A DNA stretch of 64,000 nucleotides from Sediminibacillus halophilus (GCF_900103695.1 NZ_FNHF01000003.1:682001-746000), one strand, 5' to 3'; counted from the first letter of the stretch, positions 18,144 to 27,982 are shown. Translations and numbers: made by a program. Notes: generated from the sequence alone by a model not told the origin.

Positions 18144-19124
18144 ATGACAAAAGAGACACCTACTCATTATACTTGTTCTTGTTGTGCAGGAAGTAGAGGA
18201 TCAATCAGTGAGACTTTTCAAAATAGAGAAGGAAGCACAAAATCAAAAGTAAGTACAGGAGAACAAGTGCGGTATCAGGAGAAAATGGTCTATGTTCCTG
18301 GCGGTGAATATTTGATGGGAACAGAAGATGAGGAAGGATTTAAAAGTGATGGAGAAGGTCCAGTAAGAAAAGTGGAAGTATCTCCTTTCTATATTGACAG
18401 TTATACAGTCACCAACGAAGAATTCGATGTGTTTGTAAAGGAAACAGGTTACCAAACGGAAGCGGAAAAATACGGGTGGTCGTTCGTATTCTACAAGTTC
18501 CTGCCCGAAAAACCGCCAATGGCGATTCAACAGCTTCCCTCCACGCCATGGTGGTTTGCTGTGGAAGGTGCTTATTGGTATCAGCCGGAAGGTCCGGAGT
18601 CTTCGATTGAAGACCGAATGGACCACCCGGTGATCCATGTTTCCTGGAATGATGCGGAAGCGTTTTGCAAGTGGGCCGGGAAGCGTCTGCCGACCGAAGC
18701 GGAGTGGGAATTTGCTGCCCGTGGCTGTCTGGAACAGAAAAAATTTCCATGGGGAGATGAATTGACGCCGGGCGGAGAACATCGATGCAATATTTGGCAG
18801 GGCAATTTTCCAAAAGAGAACACGGCGGATGATGGCTATGTGGGAACTGCACCGGCGAAGTCTTTTCCTGCCAATGGATTTGGCCTGTATAATGTCTCGG
18901 GAAATGTTTGGGAATGGTGTGCAGACTGGTTTGATCGAAGCAGAGATATGGATCAGTTAGTAAATCCGACCGGGCCTTCCGAAGGAACTGCAAAGGTGAT
19001 GCGCGGTGGTTCCTATCTTTGTCATCATTCTTACTGCAACAGGTACAGGGTGGCAGCCCGCAGTTCCAATACCATCGATAGTTCGACAGGAAACATGGGA
19101 TTCCGGTGCGTGCGTGATGCTTGA
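18144..19124 (+). CDS. Formylglycine-generating enzyme (sulfatase activator)
   Basis: Protein of 326 residues of the FGE-sulfatase fold. It oxidises the active-site Cys of type I sulfatases to formylglycine. Marks: VPGGEYLMGT, HPVIHVSWNDAEAFCKWAG, RLPTEAEWEFAARG, NVSGNVWEWCADW, and RGGSYLCHHSYCNRYRVAAR. The two Cys of the last motif (about 293 and 298) are the copper-binding catalytic pair, so this is a true aerobic FGE and not merely an FGE-like protein. The N-terminus carries CSCCAG, common in bacterial FGEs. Start ATG 18144; ATG 18132 overlaps the ribosome binding site. No sulfatase gene lies in the window. Confidence 0.92.
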   Translation: MTKETPTHYTCSCCAGSRGSISETFQNREGSTKSKVSTGEQVRYQEKMVYVPGGEYLMGTEDEEGFKSDGEGPVRKVEVSPFYIDSYTVTNEEFDVFVKETGYQTEAEKYGWSFVFYKFLPEKPPMAIQQLPSTPWWFAVEGAYWYQPEGPESSIEDRMDHPVIHVSWNDAEAFCKWAGKRLPTEAEWEFAARGCLEQKKFPWGDELTPGGEHRCNIWQGNFPKENTADDGYVGTAPAKSFPANGFGLYNVSGNVWEWCADWFDRSRDMDQLVNPTGPSEGTAKVMRGGSYLCHHSYCNRYRVAARSSNTIDSSTGNMGFRCVRDA

Positions 19125-19190
19125 AGCCCTTGTAGTTAAACACTGCAAAATCAACGAAATCAACGAAGATAACCGGCAAGGTGGTGCGTC

Positions 19191-20072
19191 GTGAATATAG
19201 AGAGCTTACGGATGTTTTGCCGCGTAGTAGATGAAGGAAGCATAAGCCAAGCGGCTCGGTCGAGTTATGTAACCCAACCGGCTGTGACTAGGCAGATTCG
19301 TCAGCTGGAAAATCGTTATGGAACGTTGCTGTTTGACAGGACGGATGGAAAGCTCATGTTATCGGATGCTGGAAAAACGTTGTATGGCTACGCAAAAGAA
19401 ATAGTAGAAATCGACAATATTTCCTATGAAGCGATCCAGGAATTGACCGGTGTACAAGCTTCCGTACTTAAGGTCGGAGCCAGTTTGACGATTGGCGAGT
19501 ATCTACTGCCTGGATTGCTAGGAAATTTCAAAAAGCAGCATGAGGAAATAAAGTTTAGTTTATCCATCGGCAATACGCCGTATGTTTTGGCAAAATTGGA
19601 AGAAAACGAAGTCGATATAGCCTTGGTAGAAAGTACAGTAGACAACGACGACTTTAAAGTTCAGAAGTTTGCCGATGATGAGCTGATTCTTGTCACTTCC
19701 CACAATCATCGTTGGGCGTCACGTGATTATATTGACGTTCAAGAGCTTGCGGAAGAGAAGATGATATGGCGTGAAAAAGACTCAGGCACACGTTCACTTG
19801 TCGAAAATGCTTTGAGTGGCCGGGGAGTTCTGGTGGGGATCCAGCATGCAATGGAGCTCGGCAGTATGCAATCGATTAAGAGTGCAGTGGAGGCAGACTT
19901 GGGTGTAAGCATTCTTCCACGCTTGACGGTGACAAAAGAATTGAAATATAAAGCTTTGCGCGAAGTAATGGTGAGAGATTTCAGTATTATGCGTGATTTA
20001 TGGATTGTCCAAAAACAGCGTCGGTTTAAAAAATCTGCCGAAACCGATTTTGAGGAGTTTTTGCTTCATTAG
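19191..20072 (+). CDS. LysR-family transcriptional regulator
   Basis: Regulator of 293 residues. The N-terminal winged helix is standard (MFCRVVDEGSISQAARSSYV, then TQPAVTRQIRQLENRYG), followed by the effector-binding domain with GASLTIGEYLLPGLLGNF. The latter segment resembles CysL/CbbR-type LysR proteins. Starts with GTG 19191 after AAGGTGG, 66 bases behind the FGE gene and on the same strand. With the neighbouring TauE and FGE it may control sulfur-ester use (inference). Confidence 0.88.
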   Translation: MNIESLRMFCRVVDEGSISQAARSSYVTQPAVTRQIRQLENRYGTLLFDRTDGKLMLSDAGKTLYGYAKEIVEIDNISYEAIQELTGVQASVLKVGASLTIGEYLLPGLLGNFKKQHEEIKFSLSIGNTPYVLAKLEENEVDIALVESTVDNDDFKVQKFADDELILVTSHNHRWASRDYIDVQELAEEKMIWREKDSGTRSLVENALSGRGVLVGIQHAMELGSMQSIKSAVEADLGVSILPRLTVTKELKYKALREVMVRDFSIMRDLWIVQKQRRFKKSAETDFEEFLLH

Positions 20073-20233
20073 CCTAAATCCTATGGAATCAAAAGATTTA
20101 TGGTAGACTTAAAAAATTCTGTACAAAAACAAAGTATTCGTTGAATCCTGATCGGACTTGTTACAATGATTCTATAAAGTATTTATTTTCTCATGTTGTA
20201 TCATTTTATTATTTTCATAAAGGGGAGAACGAA

Positions 20234-20515
20234 GTGAAAAGTACAGGTGTAGTAAGGAAATTGGATCAATTGGGACGCATTGTGATCCCGATGGAAGTCC
20301 GCAGGAATTTGGAAATTGAAGAAAAAGATCCTGTTGAAATTTTTGTCGATGAGGATAAAATCGTCCTGCAAAAATACAAACCGAGCAAGCAATGCATGAT
20401 AACAGGTGAAATCAGCGAGGATAACATTGTACTGCCAAGTGGCATTGTGGTAAGTCCCGAGGGAATGGAAGTCCTTCAAGAACAAATTGAAGAAAACTTT
20501 CCTGCCAAAAGTTAA
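20234..20515 (+). CDS. AbrB-family transition-state regulator
   Basis: DNA-binding protein of 93 residues with the AbrB swapped-hairpin domain: STGVVRKLDQLGRIVIPMEV followed by RRNLEI and DPVEIFVDEDKIVLQKY. The C-terminal region (ITGEISEDNIVLPSGIVVSPEG) is that of AbrB/Abh, so it is a paralogue of these growth-phase regulators. GTG 20234 follows AAAGGGGAG; the longer frame upstream to 20141 has no binding site. Which of AbrB or Abh it equals cannot be decided. Confidence 0.88.
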   Translation: MKSTGVVRKLDQLGRIVIPMEVRRNLEIEEKDPVEIFVDEDKIVLQKYKPSKQCMITGEISEDNIVLPSGIVVSPEGMEVLQEQIEENFPAKS

Positions 20516-20600
20516 AGCTGCGCTTTTTTTTAGTAATATTCATACTACATAGGAAATCTGGAAGAATAAATAACGAAGCGTTATTTACTGGAGGTCCTAT

Positions 20601-20813
20601 ATGAAAAACGATAAACAACTGCGCAAGGAAATGAACAACGTCAAAACCGAAACAGACAGCTCGGCAATCTTGAATGATGTCATCGATAGTGAGTTCGAAC
20701 AACACCCGGGACAGAACGAAGAACTGACCAAGGACCATCCACTCACCGCCGAGCAGGAAATCACGCAAAACAATACGGACGGGAAAACGTGGATGCATGA
20801 TGAGGAAGAGTAA
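20601..20813 (+). CDS. Small acidic hypothetical protein (70 aa)
   Basis: Hydrophilic, acidic protein without hydrophobic segments (ends DGKTWMHDEEE). TGGAGG precedes ATG 20601 at about seven bases and a strong terminator follows the stop at once, which supports a real gene. No family recognised. Confidence 0.6.
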   Translation: MKNDKQLRKEMNNVKTETDSSAILNDVIDSEFEQHPGQNEELTKDHPLTAEQEITQNNTDGKTWMHDEEE

Positions 20814-20820
20814 GATAAAG

Positions 20821-20865
20821 GAAGCAGTTGGTTCCGCAAAAGCGGGACCAACTGCTTTTCCTGTT
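20821..20865. terminator. Bidirectional terminator
   Basis: Long stem AAGCAGTTGGTTCCGC / GCGGGACCAACTGCTT with an AAAA loop, followed by TTCCTGTTTT. It serves the convergent small genes at 20601 and 20867. Confidence 0.9.
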
Positions 20866-20866
20866 T

Positions 20867-21034
20867 TCAGTCTCGCTTTTTTCCGCGCTGCTCATTCAAA
20901 TAGCGATTTTCACCTGGAGAATAGGTGATGTCGCGGAAGTCATTGGCCTCCTGGCCTGGATAGCTTAATGGTTGTTCACCAATTGGGTTGGTTTTCTTTT
21001 CACGTTTCATATGGTTTGGATCTTTATTGGTCAT
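20867..21034 (-). CDS. Small hydrophilic hypothetical protein (55 aa)
   Basis: Reverse-strand ORF with AGAAGGGTG before ATG (21034). The 55 residues are rich in Lys, Pro, Asn and Glu, with SYPGQEANDFRDITYSPGEN in the centre and KKRD at the end. Composition recalls small spore proteins of Bacillaceae, but no family is recognised. Convergent with the 70-residue protein over a shared terminator. Confidence 0.55.
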   Translation of the reverse strand: MTNKDPNHMKREKKTNPIGEQPLSYPGQEANDFRDITYSPGENRYLNEQRGKKRD

Positions 21035-21166
21035 TTGAATTCACCCTTCTCTTATAGTGTCTTCCATATATAGTCTGCTTCAAACCTCTAAGGTAAGACG
21101 AGGAAATTTTTGCATGCATGGCTTATTCGAAAGGAATCCATATTAAAGGGCAAGGAGGGATGGATC

Positions 21167-21475
21167 GTGGATCACGTAACCATTGACCAAATAAGAGGCG
21201 AGCTGCAAGATTCTTTTGAAACGCTTATGGAAAAGTACAATATTGATGATATCGGTACCTTTGAAGAAGAAGGGCCAGAGGACGATTATTACATTGGTTA
21301 TACGGTAAGAAAAAATGGAAGAGTGTACATGGTGCACATGCCATTCGCAAAAACAGATGAAGGGCAGTTGGAGTTGGCCAGACAGGAATGGACGGTGGAG
21401 ACAGACGATCCTACCGACGAAGATATCAGCGGTTTTCCGACCATCGACGCCGTATTTGAGCAATTGTTCAAATGA
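21167..21475 (+). CDS. Conserved hypothetical protein (102 aa, DUF5634-like)
   Basis: Start GTG 21167 is seven bases after AAGGAGGG. The protein is acidic and soluble, with TFEEEGPEDDYYIGYTVRKN then GRVYMVHMPF in the middle. This pattern resembles what I recall of the DUF5634 family in bacilli; the match is unverified and the function unknown. The longer frame from 21110 has no binding site. Confidence 0.65.
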   Translation: MDHVTIDQIRGELQDSFETLMEKYNIDDIGTFEEEGPEDDYYIGYTVRKNGRVYMVHMPFAKTDEGQLELARQEWTVETDDPTDEDISGFPTIDAVFEQLFK

Positions 21476-21592
21476 GAGGATTAGGAGAGACGGCGATATT
21501 TCTGCCTGAAATCAAAGAATGGCGAGGCCAGCAGGCAGATGCCCGAGGAGTCTAGCCTTTTCCTGCCCATACACTCACCCGGTAGGATAGTC

Positions 21593-21624
21593 AAAGGGGC
21601 TGATCTAATTAGATTAGCCCTTTG
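21593..21624. terminator. Bidirectional terminator
   Basis: Nearly perfect inverted repeat AAAGGGGCTGATCTAA / TTAGATTAGCCCTTT followed by GTCTTTATTTC. It lies just beyond the stop of the reverse gene at 21628. Confidence 0.8.
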
Positions 21625-21627
21625 TCT

Positions 21628-21819
21628 TTATTTCTTTTCGTCCGGATCAAAAAAAGTACGAACGCCGGTATTCATCTGCGATTTTGCCATGTCTTCTGCC
21701 GATAGTTCTAAATCAAATAGTGGCTTCTCCATAGCTTTCCGCGTTTCTTTGAATTCCCATGCGACGGTACCGGCAAGGGAATCAACTTCCCCCGTAATAT
21801 TTCTTTTTCCTTTCTCCAT
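21628..21819 (-). CDS. Small hypothetical protein (63 aa)
   Basis: Reverse ORF of 63 residues with balanced charge and a helix-rich sequence (GEVDSLAGTVAWEFKETRKA). A terminator follows the stop closely. No clear ribosome binding site is seen before ATG (21819), and a TAG precedes it directly, so the start or even the gene is less sure. No family recognised. Confidence 0.4.
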   Translation of the reverse strand: MEKGKRNITGEVDSLAGTVAWEFKETRKAMEKPLFDLELSAEDMAKSQMNTGVRTFFDPDEKK

Positions 21820-22163
21820 CTATCGGTAACACGGGTGATATACCTTTTATTGCAACCCCTCTCCTTATAGTCAAAATAACCTTCATACGGTAGAATGGTT
21901 CATTAACAGGATTGGTTTCCCATCGGTTAATCGAGTTCCACCATTTGGAATCATTTTTAAAAAAGAGGCAGCACGGGATGGTGGCACTGGAACAAAAAAG
22001 CAGTACTTATCCCTGATTTTTTATATTAAACTAATAATAACGTTACCGATTGTCATCCTGCCACATTGTCTGCACTGCAATTAAAAAAGCTTTGTCCGTG
22101 CATGTGCCGCTTCGTATTTCTTCTAAAGTAAGGCTACTTTTTAAAGGGGGAGGGAGATATACT

Positions 22164-23681
22164 ATGAGGGCTTTGTACAAGGTATTGATCGTTGACGATG
22201 AAATGCTGATCAGACAAGGAATCATCAATTACATTGACTGGGAGCGGGAAGGTTTCCAGATAGCTGGAGAAGCTTCGAACGGGAAGGAAGCTTTACGGAT
22301 GATTGAAAAATTGGAACCTCACATCCTTATTACGGATATTGTCATGCCTGATCTGGATGGAACCGAGCTGGTCAAATTGGCTAAAGCGAAATATCCGGAA
22401 ATGGAAATCATCGTGTTGAGCAGTTTTGAAAACTTCGACTATGTCCGCTCGACTTTTCAAAATGGGGTGGCCGATTATATTCTCAAGCCAAAGCTTAACG
22501 GAGAAGAATTGATCAAAACGCTGCGCAGGATAGCACCTGCTACCAGAGGAACTACTAAAAAGACCGTCTCACTGGAGGAGCTGCTGGAAAAACGGATCCA
22601 GGGTTACGCCTTGCCTAGTCATGAGGAACAAATGCTAAAGGATTTTCCTTATGAGCAATTTTTTCTGGCAGGGATTTGTTGGGTTGATGACGACAAAGAA
22701 GGACAGGTATTGGAGAGCTTCATGAATCTGGGTTCGGATAAAAAGTCGTTATTGCTGCCGGAAAATGAAAGCGATTTCCGGGTAATGTTGATCAATTTCC
22801 CGGCTGAACAGCAGCTATCCGTTAAGCAGGACCTGATCAATTTGACAAACGAGCACCGCGATTCTGGATTAACGATTACTTTGTTAATTAGTATGCCGTT
22901 TTCACTTATAGATGAACTAAAAAGTGTGTATGAAAATAGTCTCATGAAATTGCATAACTACATGTTTTATTTATCCGGAGAAACTGTTCTGATTGATGGG
23001 GAACTGCCCGAACCGGAAAAGGCAAGCCCATTTCGGCTGAGTCAATTCATCGAGCTGTTTAAACAAAAAAAATTCGACACTGCGATTGCTTCACTGGAAA
23101 AGCACGTGGAACAGTTAACGAGGGATTACACACAGGATATCTTTGAGTTCAAGTCCTGGCTGGAAAATATCATCTTTAATGTTATCGTACTGTTGGGAAA
23201 CATGAAGTACAATGTCGAGGAACTGGAACAGGCAAAATACCAGTATTTTGCCGATATCAATGAAGCAAAAGATGCCAAATCGGCGATTACCCAGTTTGAT
23301 GATTTTCTTGGTGCTGTTCAGTCTTTGTTGGCAATTCACACAAATGTCGATTGATCCCCAGGAATTCAGGCGTTGCTCGACTATATTGACGAACATTATG
23401 CGGATTCTCTGTCTTTGGGAGCATTGGCCGAGCATTTCCACTACAATCCATCCTATTTATCCAGTTATTTTAGCGCTCATTTTCATATCGGATTCAGTGA
23501 CTATTTAAATCAGGTGAGGATTGCCAAAGCAAAAGAGATTTTGGTTACGAGCACAGCTACGGTCAATCAGGTGAGCGAAATGGTCGGCTACGGCGAACCA
23601 AGCTATTTTTGCAAAGTGTTCAAACGGATAGAGGGCATGTCTCCAGGGCGCTACCGTAAAAAAAGTTCAGCAAAGATGTGA
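22164..23681 (+). pseudogene. YesN-type response regulator (AraC output), interrupted by in-frame TGA
   Basis: Response regulator of about 505 codons. The receiver domain starts KVLIVDDEMLIRQGI and has LITDIVMPDLDGTEL with the phospho-accepting Asp, and YILKPK. A long middle region leads to an AraC-type DNA-binding end (LSLGALAEHFHYNPSYLSSY, then FKRIEGMSPGRYR). A TGA at 23352-23354 separates the DNA-binding domain from the rest, in the same frame on both sides. As written, the product would lack its output domain. Start ATG 22164 follows GGGGGAGGGAG. The kinase gene follows directly. Likely controls the galactan locus downstream. Confidence 0.8.
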
Positions 23682-23689
23682 GGATAATG

Positions 23690-25509
23690 ATGAGAAAATT
23701 GATGAGCACGATCCGGACAAACAGTCTATTTGTGAAGATGTTCCTGGTCATGGTAATCAGCATCATTGCAGTGACGGTACTGATTACCTTTAGTACCATC
23801 CGGATGTCCAATAATTTATTCATGGAAACGTTCAGTATCACCAATACAAAGGTACTGAATCAAATTAAACAGCAATTTGAGTCGTTCAGCTATTCGGTTG
23901 CATTTACTACCATTAACGTCCAGGACAACGGGATGATCAAGCGGCTGCTGACAAAGGAGAATGTCAGCTCGCTGGAAGCATCCAATTCTTTTTACACCAT
24001 CAAAGAGCAGATGGACCGGATATTTTCCAACAATCCAAATGATGCCAATATGATTGTACTCGGGAAGAACAAGCAGTTATTCAATATGAAATATATCAAC
24101 TGGTCGGTTTCCGCCGATGCGTTGTTTGACCACCCGATCACGAAGAAGACCAACGATCATCCGGATGAAATTCTTTATCAGTTTGTTCCAGAAGGGGAAT
24201 TCACCAATGGCAGAAGGATGATTGTCGCCACCAAAGCACTCACTGAAAGCTCGACCGATAACGTGTACGGTTATTTGTATATACCGATTCGCGAAAAGGA
24301 CCTGCGCGAGTTTTATGAAGGATACACGAGCGAAGGGAACGGTGTGCTGGTCATGAACGGCGACGGGCAAATCATTTCCAGCAATCAGGAGGAACTAATC
24401 GGACAAGTGGACCAGGAATTGCTGGCGGTTGCTGAAGAGACAGATGAAAACGGTTTGGAATATCAGGATGTCCACGTTTTTGGCAAGGATTATATGCTGT
24501 TGACTTCAGCATTGCCGGCTCTTGATATGTATTTGGTGAATCTTGTCGACAAAGAGCTGGTCATCAATAACCTGGTAGATAGAAAGGAAATTGTCCTGAT
24601 CAGTATTGCGATCGTCCTGTTGGCGGTCGGCATTGTCTTTATCATTTCGAGGAGAATGACCAATTCGCTGCGAAGGCTCGTCAAGCAAATTTCCGATATG
24701 GCCAAATATGATTTTAACAAACCGGTTGATGAGAGCGGCGGGTATGAAGCCAAAAAGCTGGCACACGCGTTCAATTATATGCTCAAGAACTGCAGGAACA
24801 CGTCGACAATTTATTGAAGGCGCAGCGTAAACAGCGGAAGTCAGAGCTGGAAGCCTTACAGCACCAGATCAATCCGCATTTTCTTTACAATACGTTGACC
24901 TCGGTGAAATTTCTTGTCAAAGAAAATAAAAAGGCGGAAGCGCTGGAGACGATCGATGCGCTGATTCCGTTGCTGCAAAATGCGCTTGGCAATGTCGATG
25001 AAACCATCACGGTCGAACGGGAAGTAACGAATATCAAAAATTACGTGTTGATCAATCAGACACGTTACGGAGAACGAATCAAGGTAAATACCTTCATAGC
25101 TCCGGACTGTCTGCACTATCACTTGCCGAAGCTTGTGATCCAGCCGTTTATCGAAAATGCCTTTTTTCATGCTTTCACGGAGAAGAAGCAGGGATATATC
25201 CAGATCTTGATCGCAAGGAGGGAGGATCGGTTGGTTTGTGAAGTCGTCGATACTGGGGACGGAATGCAGATTGACCAGCTAACCAGCCGCAAAGGAAAAC
25301 GGCAGCTTTTCAGCGGAATCGGCGTCCGCAATGTCCATGAACGAATCCAGCTGTTGTTTGGCAAAGAATACGGTGTAGAAGTGACCAGTCAAGTAAACAA
25401 AGGAACCAAAGTGAAAATTGTGCTGCCATTACTGGAGGAGAATACTAAAGAAAATACCATTTCTAAAAATAATGCCAAACTCCGTGTCAGTGGTGAAGAA
25501 AACTTATAA
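23690..25509 (+). pseudogene. YesM-type sensor histidine kinase, frameshifted
   Basis: Sensor kinase of about 605 codons. It has an N-terminal membrane helix, an extracellular sensor domain, a second helix (IVLISIAIVLLAVGIVFII), HAMP, the His-kinase box EALQHQINPHFLYNTLTSV and an HATPase domain (QPFIENAFFHAF, DTGDGM, GIGVRNVHERI). The frame breaks at about 24780: the first frame ends HAFNYMLKNCRNTSTIY, and the correct continuation QELQEHVDNLLKAQ lies in another frame, so one base is lost or two gained. Start is ATG 23690 (or 23687), overlapping the response regulator's end. Expected to sense extracellular galactan fragments. Confidence 0.8.
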
Positions 25510-25529
25510 AAATAGTTATACAATGACCT

Positions 25530-25556
25530 AAAGATCGTTCTAACGGTCTTTTTTTC
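25530..25556 (+). terminator. Rho-independent terminator after the sensor kinase
   Basis: Stem AAGATCGTT / AACGGTCTT followed by seven T residues. It separates the regulatory genes from the transport and enzyme genes. Confidence 0.8.
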
Positions 25557-25584
25557 TCGGTGCTATCATGGAAACAAGCGACAA

Positions 25585-25598
25585 TGTTAACGCTTACA
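25585..25598 (+). promoter_or_regulatory. cre (CcpA) site of the galactan operon
   Basis: TGTTAACGCTTACA agrees at 13 of 14 positions with TGNAARCGNWWWCA. It lies 18 bases before the start of the substrate-binding protein gene, a position suited to repression by CcpA when glucose is present. Confidence 0.7.
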
Positions 25599-25615
25599 TT
25601 ATAGAGGGGGTAAGG

Positions 25616-26914
25616 ATGATGAAATTTTTGTACTGGAAAAAGACAGGTTTGTTCCTACTGACCGTTGTCACGCTCCTCGCTCTGGCAGCTTGTTCTTCAG
25701 ATGATGCCAGCGGAAGCTCGGATACCGGGGAGGAACCGGACAAGATCACGGCTTGGGCCTGGGATCCGAATTTTAACATTGCGGCACTGGAACTTGCCAA
25801 AGATGCGTACGAGGAAGATTTGGACCTGGAAATTATCGAGAACGCACAGGACGATATCGTGCAAAAGTTAAACACAGGTCTCAGCTCCGGCAGTATGAAA
25901 GGTATGCCAAACATTGTATTGATTGAAGACCAGCGTGCTCAAAGCTTTTTGCAATCTTATCCAGATGCTTTTTATCCGATTGGGGACTATTTCAACACCG
26001 ATGATTTCGCTCCTTATAAGCTGGCGCCTACCAGTCTCGATGGAAAACAGTACGGGCTGCCGTTTGATACAGGGGTGACCGGGTTGTTCTTCCGTACCGA
26101 TTATTTGGAAGAGGCTGGTTACACCAAGGAGGACTTGACCGATATCACTTGGGAAAAGTATATCGAAATCGGCAAGGACGTCAAAGCAAAAACAGGCAAG
26201 GATATGATTTCGCTTGATCCGAACGACTTGGGGATTCTCCGTGTCATGATTCAAAGTGCCGGCTCCTGGTACGTGGAAGATGATGGCAAGACTGTGAATC
26301 TGGTAGATAACGAACCGTTGAAAAAAGCATTTGAAAACTATAAAGCGATGATTGAAGCAGACTTTGTCAAAGCCAATTCTGACTGGAGCCAGTTTATCGC
26401 AGCCTTTAATAGCGGCGATGTGGCGACGGTTCCAAGTGGTAACTGGATTGCCCCGAGTATCGAAGCAGAAGAATCTCAGGCAGGCAAATGGGAAGTTGCC
26501 CCGATTCCACGCCTGGACTTAAACGGAGCTGTTAATGCATCCAACCAGGGTGGAAGCTCCTTCTATGTCTTGAATATCCCGGGCAAGGAAAAAGCGGCCG
26601 AGTTCCTCGGGGCCACGTTTGGCTCAAACGAAGCGTTTTATCAGGACCTCGTGCTTGATGTAGGTGCGCTCGGTACGTACGCCCCGGCAGCAGATGGGGA
26701 AGCATACCAGGCAGAGAATGAGTACTTCAGCGGTCAGTCTGTCATCTCCGATTTCTCTGAGTGGACCGAAGAAATCCCGAGCGTCAACTATGGCTTGCAC
26801 ACCTATGCGATCGAGGACATTTTAGCTGCTGAAATGCAAAACTATCTAAAAGGTAAAGACCTGGAAGATGTCTTGGCGGATGCCCAGGCGCAGGCTGAAT
26901 CGCAGTTGAAATAG
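25616..26914 (+). CDS. ABC sugar-binding lipoprotein (galactan oligosaccharides)
   Basis: Extracellular solute-binding protein of about 432 residues (family 1). A lipoprotein signal ends LLALAACSSD, with the Cys as lipid anchor, followed by a Ser/Asp/Glu-rich linker. The body has typical sugar-binding features (GLPFDTGVTGLFFRTDYLEE and VPSGNWIAPSIEAE). It delivers oligosaccharides to the two permeases that follow. No ATPase gene lies in the locus, so a shared MsmX-type ATPase probably drives the importer, as for B. subtilis GanSPQ. Start ATG 25616 follows AGGGGG. Substrate inferred from the neighbouring galactan enzymes. Confidence 0.88.
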   Translation: MMKFLYWKKTGLFLLTVVTLLALAACSSDDASGSSDTGEEPDKITAWAWDPNFNIAALELAKDAYEEDLDLEIIENAQDDIVQKLNTGLSSGSMKGMPNIVLIEDQRAQSFLQSYPDAFYPIGDYFNTDDFAPYKLAPTSLDGKQYGLPFDTGVTGLFFRTDYLEEAGYTKEDLTDITWEKYIEIGKDVKAKTGKDMISLDPNDLGILRVMIQSAGSWYVEDDGKTVNLVDNEPLKKAFENYKAMIEADFVKANSDWSQFIAAFNSGDVATVPSGNWIAPSIEAEESQAGKWEVAPIPRLDLNGAVNASNQGGSSFYVLNIPGKEKAAEFLGATFGSNEAFYQDLVLDVGALGTYAPAADGEAYQAENEYFSGQSVISDFSEWTEEIPSVNYGLHTYAIEDILAAEMQNYLKGKDLEDVLADAQAQAESQLK

Positions 26915-27055
26915 TGCATAGGGACGAAAAACCAATAGCAAAGGCTTGAATAGGAAAGTCCAAACAAAAGGGATTCTGCGAAAGCTTGTACTTTCAAAGA
27001 GTCCCTTTCTTGCACAATCCTGTAACGATTTCGCATAAGGAGGAGTTGAAAACAG

Positions 27056-27982
27056 ATGAGTAAAGTGATGAAACGAACGGGCCTGCCCTATACTGCCAGC
27101 AAAAAGTCGCTCGGCAGACGTTTGAAAAACAATTACATCGGCTGGCTGTTCATCCTGATAGCGGCAGCAGGAATCAGTTTGTTTTATTTTTATCCGATGA
27201 TCCGTGCATTGCTGCTTTCCTTCCAGTCAGGGATGGGGGCGAATTTGGAATATGTCGGCCTGGAAAACTATATCCGGCTGTTCAGTGACCCGACGTTTAT
27301 CGCCGCCTTGACGAACACGTTTATTTATTTGCTTGTCCAAGTACCGATCATGATTGTCCTGGCTCTATTTTTTTCTGTCCTGTTGAATGATGCGACGTTA
27401 AAGTTCAAAGGATTTTTCCGTACGGCTATCTTTTTACCGTGTGTTACCTCGTTGGTAGCTTATGCCGTTATTTTCAAATACCTGTTTGGCGTGGACGGAC
27501 TGATTAATAAATTTTTGATGGATTTATCCATTATCTCGGAGCCGTTAAACTGGCTTTCCGACCCGTTTCTCGCAAAAATCACGATTATCGCGGCGATTAC
27601 ATGGCGCTGGACCGGGTATAACATGATTTTTTATTTGTCAGCCTTGCAAAACGTCGACCGCTCGATGTATGAGGCGGCGAAAATCGACGGGGCCTCAAGT
27701 TTTCAACAGTTTTTTTACATCACGGTACCAATGCTGAAACCGATTATTTTGTTTACATCCATTATTTCCACAATCGGTACGTTGCAGTTATTTGATGAAG
27801 TTATGAATATCACGAACGGCGGACCAGGGAATGCTACCTTGTCGATTTCGATGTACATTTACAATCTTTCCTTCGAATACAGCCCGGACTTCGGTTATGC
27901 GGCCACGGTTTCCTATGTGATTGTAATTCTGGTCGTCCTTTTATCGCTCTTACAATTCAAAGTGGCAGGTGATGACAAATGA
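27056..27982 (+). CDS. ABC sugar transporter permease (MalF/GanP type)
   Basis: Membrane permease of 308 residues with six helices and the conserved cytoplasmic loop YEAAKIDGASSFQQFFYITV that docks the ATPase. First of two permeases; it overlaps the next gene by four bases (ATGA). AAGGAGGAG precedes ATG 27056. A gap of 141 bases lies after the binding-protein gene. Confidence 0.92.
   Translation: MSKVMKRTGLPYTASKKSLGRRLKNNYIGWLFILIAAAGISLFYFYPMIRALLLSFQSGMGANLEYVGLENYIRLFSDPTFIAALTNTFIYLLVQVPIMIVLALFFSVLLNDATLKFKGFFRTAIFLPCVTSLVAYAVIFKYLFGVDGLINKFLMDLSIISEPLNWLSDPFLAKITIIAAITWRWTGYNMIFYLSALQNVDRSMYEAAKIDGASSFQQFFYITVPMLKPIILFTSIISTIGTLQLFDEVMNITNGGPGNATLSISMYIYNLSFEYSPDFGYAATVSYVIVILVVLLSLLQFKVAGDDK

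Noticed and set aside
18409-19179. Long reverse-strand open frame (256 codons) opposite the FGE gene
   Set aside because: It is rich in Cys, His, Pro and Arg without any family pattern, and lies opposite a certain gene; a shadow frame.
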